DNA from: Eustoma russellianum
Lineage: Eukaryota; Streptophyta; Magnoliopsida; Gentianales; Gentianaceae
DNA length: 64,000 nucleotides
Reading direction: 5' to 3'
NCBI GenBank assembly: GCA_036186865.1
Contig: AP025045.1
Location: 18,155,250 to 18,219,249 of the forward strand
The notes beneath the pieces were generated by a model. The model saw nothing but the letters and a program-made list of their open reading frames with translations. It was not told the origin of the DNA and searched no databases. Within the stretch, counting starts at the first letter, position 1; every line of letters begins with the position of its first letter. This document shows, piece after piece, positions 36,651 to 46,824 of this stretch. The position numbers and the translations under genes are program-made.

Positions 36651-38830
36651 CATACAAGTTCGGACATGACGAAGAACAATATGCAAAGACTAGAGCAGTG
36701 AATCGCATTGTTGTGTGTGTCTCTATATATACATATACACATACATATATATATGTATACATATACGCATAGATGTGTGTGTGTATGTGTGTGTGTTTGT
36801 TTTTTTTTCTTTGATGGCAGGAAGAGATAATGTCACTTTCTTCGTTCTTCATCGCCTACATAAAAAATTTAAAAATGTGATCCACTTGTAGAACTTTAAA
36901 CATTTTTCCAGTCACCAACCTTATGGTTCATGTATCTACTATGATATATAGCAACTGACGTTTTCATGATATCAAGATGTTTCTTTTTATTTGAATACCC
37001 ACTTACGAACATCTTTGACTGTTATCATTTTTGGAAGAAACGTAACTTTATTTCTTGCGGTGCGGTAAGCATTCAAAAAAATTTATTTCTCCCTTGTTTT
37101 GAGCTCTAAATTTTCTTATTGACAGATTCAGCAAAACTTTACTAAAACCGTCTCAAACTTGCTTATAGGAAACATTGTATTATGAGAACATTGAAGAAAG
37201 AGAAGATGCGGGAACTCCTCCCATCATCCAGAAAATCAAATCAGCTTTAATCTTTTGGGTCAAACAAGAGTGCATCACCATTAACAATATTCAAAGTATT
37301 GAACATTTCTACATTCAACGCGCATTAGAAAGGCTTCTGTCCAACCCTAAGATATGGGTTCTTGGAAATGTTAGTGTCAAGAGACAAGCAGTGCTATCCT
37401 TTGTTGTTTTTGCTACATTAAATTTGACATCACTTCAAGTAGAACAAGAAGGGAATAAAGGCAAAGAGAAGCTTCTCCATGGACCATATGTTGCCAAGCT
37501 CCTCAATGATCTCTTCGGCATCCAGGCGCGCGGGGGTTGTGCTTGCGCAGGAACTTATGCTCATAGTTTGTTCAATGTCACTCACTCTCAATCATTGATT
37601 CGGAGGTCCGCCGTCAAATCCGTGAGTACAATTGCACTAAATATGTCTTAGTAAAATCAGAGGAGTTATTGAGATATATTTTACTTTAACTCTGAATGAA
37701 AAAAAATGAAAACTTAAATTAAAAAAAGATGGAAATATGTCCTTGTTTTTTTTCCTGGGAATATGAATCACATGAACAGTTCTATCTAGGGGTAAAAGAG
37801 CCGAGTGGACTCAAACATTTTCTTTACGAACAGAGAAATGTAAAAAAATTGTTATGCCCGAACAAAACCATACTCGGCTCAGCTCATTTAAATTTTAGGT
37901 GTGTTTGAGTTCGACTCGATTATGCACAGTTGACTTTGAACAATCAAGCATTATGGATTGCTGGAAGTAAATTAGGGAAACTCAAGCGAGCTATGCGTGA
38001 TATGGTTGACATACTATACATGATAGAACTTTTACAATAATTTAAGGTAGGCTCGATAATCCTCGTGAGTCTTTTGAGTCAAGCAATAGTTGTTCGAGAT
38101 CGGATTGTAACAATAAACGAGCCGGTTAGACTGGGATTGAGTTTGATTAACATTATTTCGGACGAGTATTTGGCGAACCAAACACGGCAGCTCATGGACA
38201 TGCTCGACTTGTAACCTATACCTCACCAATTTTTTGCCATACGGATATACTAGTGAATGAACCATATAAATTGTTAAATTTCACAGAAGAAAAAGATCTC
38301 CACAACCTATGTACACAATTTCTGTAACTCGTTTTCATTAAATATTACTATTGTAATTTGTGCTACGATTTATACTATACATCCACCTGACCGGAGTGCT
38401 AATTGTTTTTCAGGGATATGGAGGACTGAGACATGGATGGACGCGAGTGAGCTTTGCATACTACATGAGCAACGCAGAATTTGAGTTTATTATAGCTGCA
38501 ATTGAGTTTGTAGCCACTTACGGGCAAAGGTTCCTTCCTTTCTACAACTTTGATTGGAGAAGTGGCGCTTGGAGTTTCAAGAAGCATTTCAAATTTTTCA
38601 ATGATCGTCTTTCAGAATCCGTAAAAGGACTGAAATTCCCTGCATCAAACCCTGAATATGGAAAATCCAATCAACAAAGAAAAGAAGAAGCTGAAGAGGC
38701 AACCACAATTCCCAAGTTTGCAAGCTATCTAGAGGCTGCAAAGAGAATTGCTAACATGCTTCCTGCGTACCCATCACAACGCCCTTTGCCTAAAGGCGTT
38801 GACCCGGACCTTGTGTACTTCATACTTTAA
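22700..38830 (+). CDS. PLP-dependent class V aminotransferase/cysteine desulfurase-like protein (5 exons)
   Basis: Joining 22700-23057, 28867-29368, 36028-36229, 37169-37621 and 38414-38830 gives 1932 bases, 643 residues, without a stop. The fold is the class V aminotransferase type related to cysteine desulfurases and molybdenum-cofactor sulfurases. Visible elements are YADHTASGR in exon 1, CGSGAT (159-164, cofactor phosphate region), GPYEHHSN (His205/206), FDFA (Asp283, pyridine-nitrogen contact), LSPHKFLGG (Lys312, Schiff-base lysine), CGGGT, and ARGGCACAG (Cys478 and Cys480, candidate sulfur-carrying residues). The real substrate is unknown; sulfur transfer is inferred from family. I see no clear transit peptide. 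The start is the first ATG of an open exon, with an upstream AAACA context. About 13.4 kb of introns are mostly transposon. It looks intact and is the only such host gene here. Confidence 0.9.
23386..24314 (+). repeat. Left LTR of the intron 1 element
   Basis: 929 bp, TG to CA, nearly identical to 27484-28413. It contains a repeated TTGCTGTGGTACACAGCTGAA pair near 23970 and 24010. One possible TATA-like motif is TTTATAGATC near 23735. Confidence 0.9.
24315..25436 (+). other. Interior unit with TATA box and polyadenylation-like signal
   Basis: CTTATAAATAGAG at about 24567 is a good plant TATA box. TTGTTCTTCAATAAAAATCC at about 25320-25340 looks like a polyadenylation region. Between them an open frame of 126 codons (24732-25112) has no family I recognise and is Ser/Leu/Phe-rich. 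I do not accept it as a gene, but the paired signals suggest a small transcription unit or a captured fragment. Confidence 0.35.
25437..25632 (+). repeat. 44-bp tandem array
   Basis: About 4.5 copies of a unit built on TTTGCAAGTATTTGTCTTCG and CTTGCTCTATTTTAATAG. Copies differ by one to three bases, and the first copy is shorter. Confidence 0.9.
25690..27006 (+). repeat. 109-bp tandem array of two alternating half-units
   Basis: Each 109-bp unit joins a 64-bp half (with TAAGAATATCGGGAAACCTG) and a 45-bp half (with TAAAGATAATGTT). Both share GACCTGCTCARCCTCCCAG and CCTGCTGGGGTAA. About 11 units are clear, more diverged on the left edge (25690-25860). The array ends at 27006. Long open frames on both strands repeat every 109 bp; they are by-products of the period and are not genes. 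Confidence 0.95.
27484..28413 (+). repeat. Right LTR of the intron 1 element
   Basis: 930 bp, same TGATGAAGCCGG start and GGTTTATCA end as the left LTR, with a few substitutions. Native intron sequence resumes at 28414. Confidence 0.9.
28867..29368 (+). CDS. PLP gene exon 2
   Basis: Encodes residues 120-286. It starts after TGCAG and ends GCCACCAG before GT. It completes a Gly codon with exon 1 and leaves two bases of Ser287. It contains CGSGAT, EHHSN, SACSNVSG and FDFA. Confidence 0.92.
29436..29600. repeat. TA/CA/GT-rich microsatellite block
   Basis: Compound ATATAC, ATATAT and GTGTAT dinucleotide tracts just inside intron 2. Confidence 0.9.
29755..30956 (-). repeat. 3' LTR of intron 2 copia
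   Basis: On the plus strand it begins TGTTCATGTGAAATAAGG and ends TTCTCCAACA. It shares GTGAGTCCATGACTCTGTCC and the Cys/Gly-rich GAGCTCAGCACAGCAG repeats with the family B LTR at 39397-40741. A polypurine tract follows at 30957 (plus strand ATCCCCCACATG). Confidence 0.8.
31560..33730 (-). pseudogene. copia pol remnant (integrase core, RT, RNase H)
   Basis: Minus-strand pieces: integrase core near 33600-33700 (SDRG-type box, then NGI), RT N-terminus at 32647-32847 (KGYEHKEGFDF, QMDVKTPFLNG), RT catalytic piece at 32321-32602 (ELKQAPKSWHLKF, YVDDMLIM) and RNase H at 31560-32320. Stops and frameshifts are dense. RT keeps YVDD. Confidence 0.83.
33731..34206 (-). repeat. Partial 5' LTR of intron 2 copia
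   Basis: Matches the right 490 bp of the LTR at 29755-30956 from CTCGGATC to TTTTTCCAACA. The first ~760 bp were lost in the same deletion that removed gag. Confidence 0.8.
34600..35880 (-). mobile_element. Gypsy-like 3' pol end and LTR fragment
   Basis: Reading the minus strand from 35880, a short frame gives GPMTRARARELCHQV, a phrase typical of Ty3/gypsy polyprotein C-termini. LTR-like sequence follows, with many GAATTCAAA repeats (34850-35390), a GGCGGCCAT block near 35405 and a TTTATAGGC motif near 34750. No second LTR, integrase or RT is visible, so it is a remnant or solo-type piece. Confidence 0.4.
36028..36229 (+). CDS. PLP gene exon 3
   Basis: Encodes the last base of Ser287 and residues 288-354. 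It holds VEIDMRSGELDGYDAVFL, LSPHKFLGGPGSPG with Lys312, and CGGGTVEFVN. The donor read GAAGAG|GCAAGT is a GC donor. The nearest GT (GCAA|GT) would change the frame and stop within six codons of exon 4. Confidence 0.9.
36230..37168 (+). other. PLP gene intron 3 (GC-AG type)
   Basis: 939 bp from GCAAGT to TTATAG. It contains several TA/CA microsatellites, notably about 36591-36642, and no coding sequence. Confidence 0.82.
36591..36642. repeat. (TA)n microsatellite in intron 3
   Basis: About 26 uninterrupted TA units, followed by CACATACATACA. Open frames here only reflect the dinucleotide. Confidence 0.95.
37169..37621 (+). CDS. PLP gene exon 4
   Basis: Encodes residues 355-505 exactly, 151 codons. 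It starts after TTATAG and ends AAATCC before GTGAGT. It holds EEREDAGTPPIIQKI, EHFYIQRALERLL, KLLNDLFGIQ and ARGGCACAG with Cys478 and Cys480. Confidence 0.92.
37622..38413 (+). other. PLP gene intron 4
   Basis: 792 bp, GT-AG (GTGAGT, TTTTTCAG). The stretch from 37786 (TAGGGGTAAAAGAGCCGAG) to about 38220 has GAGCCGAG and CTCGGCTCAGCTC motifs like those of hAT-type MITEs. Only one end is recognisable, so I give it as a possible fragment. Confidence 0.7.
38414..38830 (+). CDS. PLP gene exon 5 (terminal)
   Basis: Residues 506-643 and a TAA stop at 38828-38830. GWTRVSFAYYMSN and FVATYGQRFLPFY finish the C-terminal domain. A Lys/Glu-rich linker (EYGKSNQQRKEEAEE) and a short C-terminal helix follow. 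Confidence 0.92.
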   Translation, partial: GYGGLRHGWTRVSFAYYMSNAEFEFIIAAIEFVATYGQRFLPFYNFDWRSGAWSFKKHFKFFNDRLSESVKGLKFPASNPEYGKSNQQRKEEAEEATTIPKFASYLEAAKRIANMLPAYPSQRPLPKGVDPDLVYFIL

Positions 38831-38892
38831 TATGCAATCTACATAGTTTACAAGCTATGCAGTACTTACCAACTACGTGAGTTAAAGTAAAC

Positions 38893-39130
38893 ATATATAT
38901 TTTGTTTTAAATAAAGGCGCTTTTATTGAATTAAGCCTCATTTGTGGCGGAGGAAAAGCATATTACATGAAGGATATGAAAAAAGTGAATGTAGGGATCT
39001 AATGATTGTCAACCTACAATCATATATGATATGCCGTATTAAAACCTTGCCAAGTAAAACCACCATTGTGGATAAAAATTTGGTGAAGGAAAAAGCATAC
39101 ATATTTATATAATTGTAGCGTTATAACAAA
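38893..39130 (-). mobile_element. LINE 3'-end fragment beside the PLP gene
   Basis: The reverse complement of this segment matches 9000-9205 (CTTGGCAAGGTTTTAATRCGGCATATC, CCTCCGCCA blocks). Its 3' end sits at ACATATATAT next to the gene's stop. It begins about 60 bp after the stop codon, so the gene's own 3' untranslated region and poly(A) site must be short or lie inside it. AATAAA near 38912 may serve either strand. Confidence 0.7.
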
Positions 39131-39279
39131 TACAAAACATAATGCCAAACGTACTGAATAATATAACACATGGAAAGAATTAACAATGTGCACCATAAGC
39201 TCGAATAAAAATTGTCCACTCAGGTCTCCTCGGATGAAGCGCAGTGTAAAATTAGCCACCACATGAATGCTCTCTGAAG

Positions 39280-39396
39280 AAATAAAGAAAACATATGTAT
39301 ATATATACACACAAACATACATACACACACATATATGATTATATATATATATATATGTGTGTGTGTATATACACATATATATGTGTGTCTGTATAT
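39280..39396. repeat. TA/CA microsatellite block
   Basis: Compound ATATAT, ACACAC and TGTGTG tracts directly before the family B LTR start. They also border the LINE fragment. Confidence 0.85.
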
Positions 39397-40741
39397 TGTT
39401 GGAAATAATTCAAACAAACTGACTTCTGTATAGTATGACCGACCTGCCAAGCATAGGGTAGGCTGGAATGATCTGCAGAGTCAAGGCAGTTCAGATAGCG
39501 CAACTTTGCATTCTGAACAGTCAGCCGACCTGCCGACCTAACTGAACAACACTTCAGAACCACTGTTCTGTGTTGTCATCCTTCCAGCCGAGCAGAACTA
39601 GAGAGTCTGATTAGACAGATCTGATCAGTCCAGTTGGCACAATTGTATTTGCGTTCTGGGCTGATCACCAACCTGCCGACCTTGGCACCTCGGCACAACA
39701 ACCGAGAATTGTGCTTTCCGCCGCTTCAACACAGCAGAGCTCAGCACGGTAGAGCTGTAGAACAACGGATGTCCTCAGCCAAACAACAGAGCTCTGCACA
39801 AAGCAGAGCTCACCAAGATGCTTCAGAGCAACGAATGTTCTCAGCACAACAGCAGAGCTCAGCACACAGCAAGCTTGGCTCGGCAATACTATACTAGTGC
39901 TGCGTTCTTCCCACAGATAGTTGAGCTCGGCACATAGCAGAGCTCGGCCTGGAAATAACCTTCTCAGCTCAGCAGAGCAGAGATCCGAGGTGAGTCCATG
40001 ACTCTGTCCTTAAGACATTATTGCTCTTGTACACTGTGTCCAACCAGAGAAGCAACCGTCTCCCAAGATACAATGAGGGCCAGATCAGACGAGCAGCACT
40101 ACAACGCTGAACTCTAGGAACCTTTAAGAGTGTCCTCACCTTCTCAGTATACTGATGCAGAATATTTGGGGAGAATAAAAAATACAGAGAGTGAGATTCC
40201 ATAGAATAGAAGAGAAAGATTTTCGTTTTTTTCCCTAGAGGTAGAGCACTGCCTCTCTTTATAGAAGGAAAACCTTGGAGGCCACGGCAATCCCACGACT
40301 GTAACTGATAGGCCATCATCCCACGATCGCCTAGTAGGCCACTATCCGCGATTGGCGCTAGTAACTCTCACATGTAAACCTCTGTGGCTGATAGGATCCG
40401 ACTTAGTGCTACAGGGCTCGGCCTGCAGTCTGATCTGTAGCCCAGTCCACAACCTGAGCCTCGCAAGTCGACAGCCCAGTCCGCTACTAGGGCCCATGCC
40501 CGGGTCTGGGCCTAGCTGAGCTCATTTTCCCTTTCACTTCGAGTATTAATTTCTCATTAACCTGGTATCGGAATCGAGTGATTCAAAAGCCGACAATTAT
40601 CTACTCATCGTGTAGATAATCAAAGACTCATTAGTTTCCACTTATCACTAGTGAAACTAATCGTAACATTAGCTCAAAGTACATTGCTTAACATAGTTTG
40701 TAACTTGACCCAATTACAATATACTTCCATTTCTTCCAACA
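39397..40741 (-). repeat. 3' LTR of family B copia
   Basis: 1345 bp. Its ends are TGTTGGAA and TTCCAACA, an inverted 8-bp pair. It contains several GAGCTCAGCACAGCAG-like repeats at 39700-39950 and GTGAGTCCATGACTCTGTCC near 39985. Confidence 0.85.
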
Positions 40742-41338
40742 ATCCCCGACATGAATGGGAATTGATGCAGCGTGTTTATGCAGACACTACCAAGAATTTA
40801 GACAATAAGATGTTGCATCAGACAAGGTAACTTTTGGCTTTGAAACTTTCTTAGTAAAATACTATCGGATCCACTCGGCTAATTAGTGAACTTGATGTCT
40901 TAAACTAACCGGCCTTTAGTGTGAACCTAGATAACAGTACTCACACAACATTTCCTTTAACACCCTTTTGGTTCTTATGATTGCATTCATTTTGGTCATG
41001 AATCGCCGGGTTTTAGAAAATGTGCTAGAAAATTTTTGCCTTACAAAGTCCCCATAGAAGCGGCCTCACTTCACATTTACATAGGTGTTTCCTATCAAGA
41101 GTATTTTGCTATGCCCCACTTTAACATGTCAAGATATAGGAACCATTAAAAGCCTTAGCTTATCCTCACTCCTCTGCAGACAACACTTTTATTTGACAGA
41201 ATGGGTAAGTGCTTACTGATCTCTATAACTTAGTTGTCCCATTGAACCATGATTCTGGGATCTCCAGTTAACAAGGCTGGGTTACCGTTATAAAGAATCA
41301 TGCATCATAGGTTTTAGTCCCATTCTGTTTGTCAATAT
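40742..41338 (-). other. Family B polypurine tract and 3' untranslated region
   Basis: The plus strand begins ATCCCCGACATGAATGGG, so the minus strand has a purine-rich CCCATTCATGTCGGGGAT end that touches the LTR. The rest (to 41338) has no coding sequence. Confidence 0.6.
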
Positions 41339-41521
41339 TGACATCCAATCTCTAAGCAGACCTTTTGTAAGCGGATCTACAAGATTCTCCTTTGATTTTA
41401 TATAATCAATTGAAATCACGCCATTAGAGATCAACTGCTTAATGGTATTGTGTCTTCGATGCATGTGTCGAGACTTACCAATATAGATGCTGCTTTGTGC
41501 TCGTCCTATAGCCGCCTGGCT
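41339..41521 (-). pseudogene. Family B RNase H C-terminus (3' of the insertion)
   Basis: The minus-strand frame gives GRAQSSIYIGKSRHMHRRH and ENLVDPLTKGLLRDW, the end of copia RNase H. The frame is cut after the first codons of the CDSQAA motif by the inserted element at 41527. The other half resumes at 51399. Confidence 0.83.
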
Positions 41522-42965
41522 ATCACTGTTGTACCCCGCGAAAATCGGTATATACTGAGAATCGTATAAAGCAGTTTAAGGAGGGAATAATGTTATATCC
41601 CACTGGAATTCGTCTATACCGCCGACTCTTATGAGATGAGTCACTAAGAATTAGTCAACCGGTTACATTATTTAAATGTAACTACATTAATTTGACATTC
41701 TCCGAGAGAATTTCCTTAAAGTAAATATTATAGAAAATTTAATATAATTATATAAGTGTGTCACACGACACAAGTGAAATGACAAAACTACCCTTCCAAC
41801 ATTATGTAAAATTCGGCCATAAGGGCCTTGGAGGAGTCTAGAATTTTCCTTATTATCACAATTATGTAATTAGTAAGACTACAATAAAATAGGTTGTCTT
41901 GGAACAAAAAAATGAAAAAAGAAAGAATAAAATAAAATAAGAAAAGAAAACTAGGCATTGGAGACACCAGGGTTTCCTATGTATACTTGGAAACTCTCCT
42001 TGTCCCCTTGACCTTCTATATGCCGCCCCCTCCCCTCTTCTTTCCCTTGGAGATTCTTCAAGTTATTCATGGAGTTTTACCTTCATCTTCAAGTTCATAC
42101 TAAGAAGCTCCATCCCCAAGTCTTCAACACCCTTAAGAACTATCCTAAGCAAAGCATTGAGAACTCATTGAACAATTAGACAACTCCTTCATCCTCACCA
42201 AAGAATTCGGCCATAAGGAAGATAAGAGTGTAAGATCATCTTCATCTTCAAGCTTCAAGAACTCCTCTAGGTAAGTGTATGTTAAACCTTCTAAGTATGT
42301 TCTATATTTCAAAGGATGAAACTCACATGGTACCTCCCTTATTCATGCCAAAAACGTGACCTCCAAAGTGGTCACTAGGTGAAGTTCCTTCAAGCTACTT
42401 AGGAGAAGCTAACATCTTGGTGGTTAGAATCCATCTCAAGCCCCATTCCAGCTTCATTTTGTTGGAGGAAACTCCAATCCATTGCAAACAAGGCTCAAGC
42501 TAATGAAAAGCTCTAAGGTTCAAAGAGGCAAGTATACTCTAGCCAATCTTGCCTTATTTGTGAAGTGCATGCTTGAATGACTAGCCATTTTTAAGTTATG
42601 AATCTTAGTTGAAGATTCTAAGAACAAGACATGAACTTAGTTGATGTAAAGAAAAGTGTTGGTATGAAAAGTGACATGTTCTAAGCGTAAATGGCAAGAC
42701 TGTTGGTATGAGTTATGTGTAGCCTAAAATGAGTTATGAGACTTGAAATAACTATGATTAAATGTGTACTTGATGTATAGTAAGTCATCTTAATAAATGA
42801 AGTTGGTTGAAGAAGGCTTGAACAATAAAAAGGTGAAGAAGTGCTGAAACTACTGGAGCTGGCAGATTTGTGTTGCTGACTGTGTGACTTGAGAACGAAC
42901 CTTAGAAGTGTTCTATTAAGCTAAATTTTGACATGACACTATCCCTGTGTGTGTAGTGCAAGTGA

Positions 42966-43725
42966 GAGTTGGAATTGCAGTAAAAAGAGTTATGGTTTAT
43001 TTTTAATAAATCTTTTGGTAAAACTGCTCAAGAAGAAATTACTGGAACTGGACAGAATAGTGTGACGTTTTGCATGACCTGAAAATGAATCTTAGGAGTA
43101 TTCAAATTGGCTAATTATTGGTTTGATGTTAGCCTCATATGGATATGAAATGTGTGAGTTGGAATTTCAATAAAAGGAGTTGTGGTTTGTCCTTAATGAA
43201 GTTTTTAGTAAGAAGTGGTCAAACAGAAGTACTGGAACTGGACAGATTTATGTATTATGTTGAACGACCTGAACATGAATCTTAGGAGCGTTCAAATTGG
43301 CTAATTTTTGGTATGGTGATATCTTTATATGTTTATGAAATGTGTGAGTTGGAATTTTAGTAAAAGGAGTTGTGGATTATTTTTAATGAAGTTCTTGGTA
43401 AAATTGCTCAAACAGAGTTGCTGGAACAGGACAGTTTTGAGTAGTAAATTGTGTGGCTTGAAAATGTACCTTAGGAGTATGAAAATGAGCTGATTTTTGG
43501 TATGATGATAGTTTGATGTGTTTATGACATCTGTGAGTTGGAATTTTGGTAAAATGAATTGTGGTGTGGTCACAAATTATTTCGTGATACAACTGGTCAA
43601 TCCAGTTTCTGCATGTACCCAGTTTGGGAAAGTAATTAGAGGACCCCCTTAAACTTATTGGATTGCCTTGGAAATTTTATGGTAACTACTTAAGCCATAG
43701 AGGTACATGTTCATGTAAAGAAACC
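42966..43725 (+). repeat. ~190-bp tandem repeat in the 5' LTR (4 copies)
   Basis: A GAGTTGGAATT motif recurs at 42966, 43156, 43346 and 43535. Units include ACTGGAACTGGACAG and TCTTAGGAGTRTTCAAA. In the 3' LTR there are five (48264, 48454, 48644, 48834, 49023). Confidence 0.9.
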
Positions 43726-44397
43726 AGCATAAAACCACCATTTTGATAAGTTAACAACTGAGTTGAAGTTAGTAGTACGAAACTGGAAATAGGACAGTTT
43801 AATGTCTTAAGTCGTAAGGCTTCGATCTTGATCATTTAGGCTTGAATGTGATGTAGCCTTATGAATACTGTTCCTTGGTGAATTAGCTATGTTTTCCAGG
43901 TGATGGATCAAAATGAATAAAGTTTTATGACCCACGAAACTGAGGTAAGGCGGTACTGTCCTGCTGATTTCAGCAGTACCTTTGATGATAGAATGATGTT
44001 TTGAGGTAGTTAGACATTTCGGAATGTTACGAAATTTTAATAGCATGTGTCTAAGCCTTCATTATGCATATGTATGGCATGAGTTTATGAATATGAGCAC
44101 GAATTGATGAGCACGGGGCTGTATGAACAGAATGTGATTGCTGGACAGTTTTTTCCAGTTTAAAAGACAAGTCCGTGCATGCATGATTATGATGCATTTG
44201 TTCACGAGTCGCATAATGCATGTCATACATTGCATCATCGTCACGTACATGATTTACAGCATGATTTTTATGTGAAAGAAAGATGAAAAGCGTTTTTAAA
44301 GAAATGATCCTGTTTTAAAAGAACGTTTCCCACCGGTACCGTGTGTGTATGTTCCTGGCCAGTAAGAACCCGCCCAGATCTGGGGTTAATTGATCTG

Positions 44398-44540
44398 ATG
44401 ATATGACCGTTCAGGCCCGGAGAGAATAGACCTGATATGACCGTTCAGGCCTAGAGAGAATAGACCTGATATGACCGTTCAGGCCCGGAGAGAATAGACC
44501 TGATAATGACCGTTCGGGCCCATAGAGAATAGACCCGATA
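44398..44540 (+). repeat. 34-bp tandem repeat in the 5' LTR
   Basis: Four units of ATATGACCGTTCAGGCCCGG plus AGAGAATAGACCTG, the last with CGGGCCCA and ACCCG. A matching block lies at 49887-50030. Confidence 0.92.
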
Positions 44541-45895
44541 AGTGATGACGCTACCGTTCTGAATCCGGGAATAATAGATTCGAAGGGGAGACATTACCGC
44601 CTCAGATCTGGGACATATATCTGAACACTCTATTGTTTTACGACGATGATGATTTGAAAGAAAAGCATGAAAAGCCATATTCTCATTTTTATCATGATGC
44701 ATCACATGTACATATGCATGCATGTCATGTTTAAGGAGTAATTGTGTAGTAACTCATGATAATTAGACTAAGTTGTCATGAACTCGTAGAATCCAAGTGT
44801 GACTTCCTTAAGTGATGATCCTTGTTATGTTATGAATGGATGTGAGTTACAGTCATTACTGTTATATTCTGCATTAAGAGACGATCTTTGGTTAGGTTAT
44901 GATCTTCCTACATTAAGTGATGGACCCTATCGAGTATTGGATGGAGGACATTATGTGCTACTTTTGCATATTCATGCGCATTGCATATGGTCATGAGCAT
45001 GATGTTGAGTCTATTTGCACTAGGCTGTCATTAATTGCTTCGTGACTAAGTTATGATTTTATTGCCTTAACAACTATTGATTGAAGGGATGAGATGCTAC
45101 TAAAGGTAATGTTACATAGGTTATGGTTCTCCTATCTCTCGTTACCTAAGTTACGATTTTACTACTGTTGATACGTAAGCTATGATCTTATTCAGGACAT
45201 TTAGGTCAATTTGTTATAAATTGGTAGCTCCTAGTTTATGATCTTTATTGAGTGGTGACCTTTTGTATGTCATGGTCTTTATTGAATGACGATCCTTTCA
45301 TAAGCTATGATCTCTGTTAAGTTTCAATCTCTGTTAAGCTATGACCTTGGATATACCTTGTGTTGACTTTTCACGAGTATTTAATGAAGGTTAGGTATGT
45401 TCTAAACCGAATTTTGGGGGTTCGGTTCTTGTATATACTTTCCAGTTAATGCATGATTGTTTATGGTGTACTTGCTGGTGACTTTGTCACTCACCTCCTA
45501 TTTTTCCTCCCAGAGGCTGCAGGGAACAAGGTAGAATGGATTGAGGATGGACCTAGAGCCCCTACCCGTGAGTGCAGCGAAGGATGGACAGATTAGGAGA
45601 CGTGACTTGACGATTATGACTGATGACTGATTATGTAGTTGTGATGGGAAACATCTACTTTTGAGAGTTTCGATACTTTGATTTGGGTTGTAAAACAAAG
45701 AATGATCTAGTGGATGTTTTTAATTTAAAGTTTTAAATTCTGCCACGGTTTCGCATACTTATCTGCGTGTAAACGCGAAAATCCATGCATTATACCATGG
45801 ATCATGATACGTATGAGACGACGCTTAGTACTCTTCTTAGTGAAGTACGGCGGGTGCACCGACTCCGGTGGGGCCGAGGTGCGGGGCGCCACAGG

Positions 45896-45907
45896 TGGTA
45901 TCAGAGC
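45896..45907 (+). promoter_or_regulatory. Primer binding site of the nested element
   Basis: TGGTATCAGAGC two bases after the LTR end, an initiator-Met tRNA site, which fixes the element's plus orientation. Confidence 0.95.
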
Positions 45908-46810
45908 TAAGGCTCCAGATCCGGGCAGAATGTAGAACTAATTTATGATTGTAGTCAACTAAAGTTTGATCTTAGACCTAAGTTCTGATCTTAGATGAGA
46001 GTTGACCTTAGACTCGGATGACTTAGACTGGAAATTAGGGTTTTGACCAAATGATAAAGCCCTAGTCGATGGCCATCTATAGAATGTAATCATGCCTGCA
46101 TGCACGACCATAAGATCATATATGGATTACGAATTGAATGGTGTCGCAAGAAGAAGGTGGAAACCGTATCCATATAAGGCTAGTTTATGCGGATGACAAA
46201 GAAACAACCAAGTTACGCCTACTAAGTGTGAAGTACATATGTCCTCCGCTCTACTTCCTATTAACCAAGTATGAGTGATTATGATAGTTTTCTTTAAGCT
46301 ATGATGAGTAGACCACAAGTAAGCAAGTGAGATTATTAGTGATAACATGGCTAAGTATGACACTGTGTGTGGGAATTATTCCGGGTGCCTTTAGAAGCTA
46401 TTTCGTACGTAGAATAACCGTTACATGATCACTAAAAGGATGTTTACAAGGAAGGGGCTGATGGACTATATCCCAGAGTTAATGATCTTTGCCAAGTTTT
46501 TCATATTTTATGAAAAAGGAAATTATAAGCCTACCATGATCATGATTACACGGAATGGATTTCGTTATCAAGTACATAGTATCAAGGTTGCAAGTGCTTG
46601 AGATGAGATAAGTTACAATAACAGCCCTAGAGAATTAGAATGAGACCTCTAAGATGAATGGAGCAAAGCATTTCTGAGGGAACTAAATAGACGTCCTATG
46701 CGATCTTATTTACCAAAAAGAAAAAAACCGCATGGGAAACGGAAGACAACATGGGGAGTAGACGCCCCATTGTGTTGACTAGCATGAAGTTTCGAGGACG
46801 AAACATATAT

Positions 46811-46824
46811 TAAGGAGGGGAGAA
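46811..46824 (+). promoter_or_regulatory. Polypurine tract of the nested element
   Basis: AAGGAGGGGAGAA immediately before the 3' LTR TGTTGTACC. Confidence 0.88.

Larger units (their letters stand above)
41527..45893 (+). repeat. 5' LTR of the nested element
   Basis: 4367 bp. It has four ~190-bp tandem units (about 42966-43535 on) and four 34-bp units (about 44400-44535). It ends directly before the primer site. I see no ORF longer than chance in it. Confidence 0.95.
45894..46824 (+). other. Interior of the nested element
   Basis: 931 bp between LTRs. The primer site comes first and a GAGGACGAAAC tail and purine tract come last. I found no coding sequence of any retroelement protein; minus-strand open frames here are chance. 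Confidence 0.85.

Noticed and set aside
36559..36852. Frames of repeated Ile-Tyr or Thr-His-Ile
   Set aside because: These come from the TA and CA microsatellites in intron 3.
44451..44723. Minus-strand 90-codon frame over the 34-bp LTR repeat
   Set aside because: The period is 34 bp with stop-free composition and no family signal; the matching LTR has a similar chance frame at 49935-50213.
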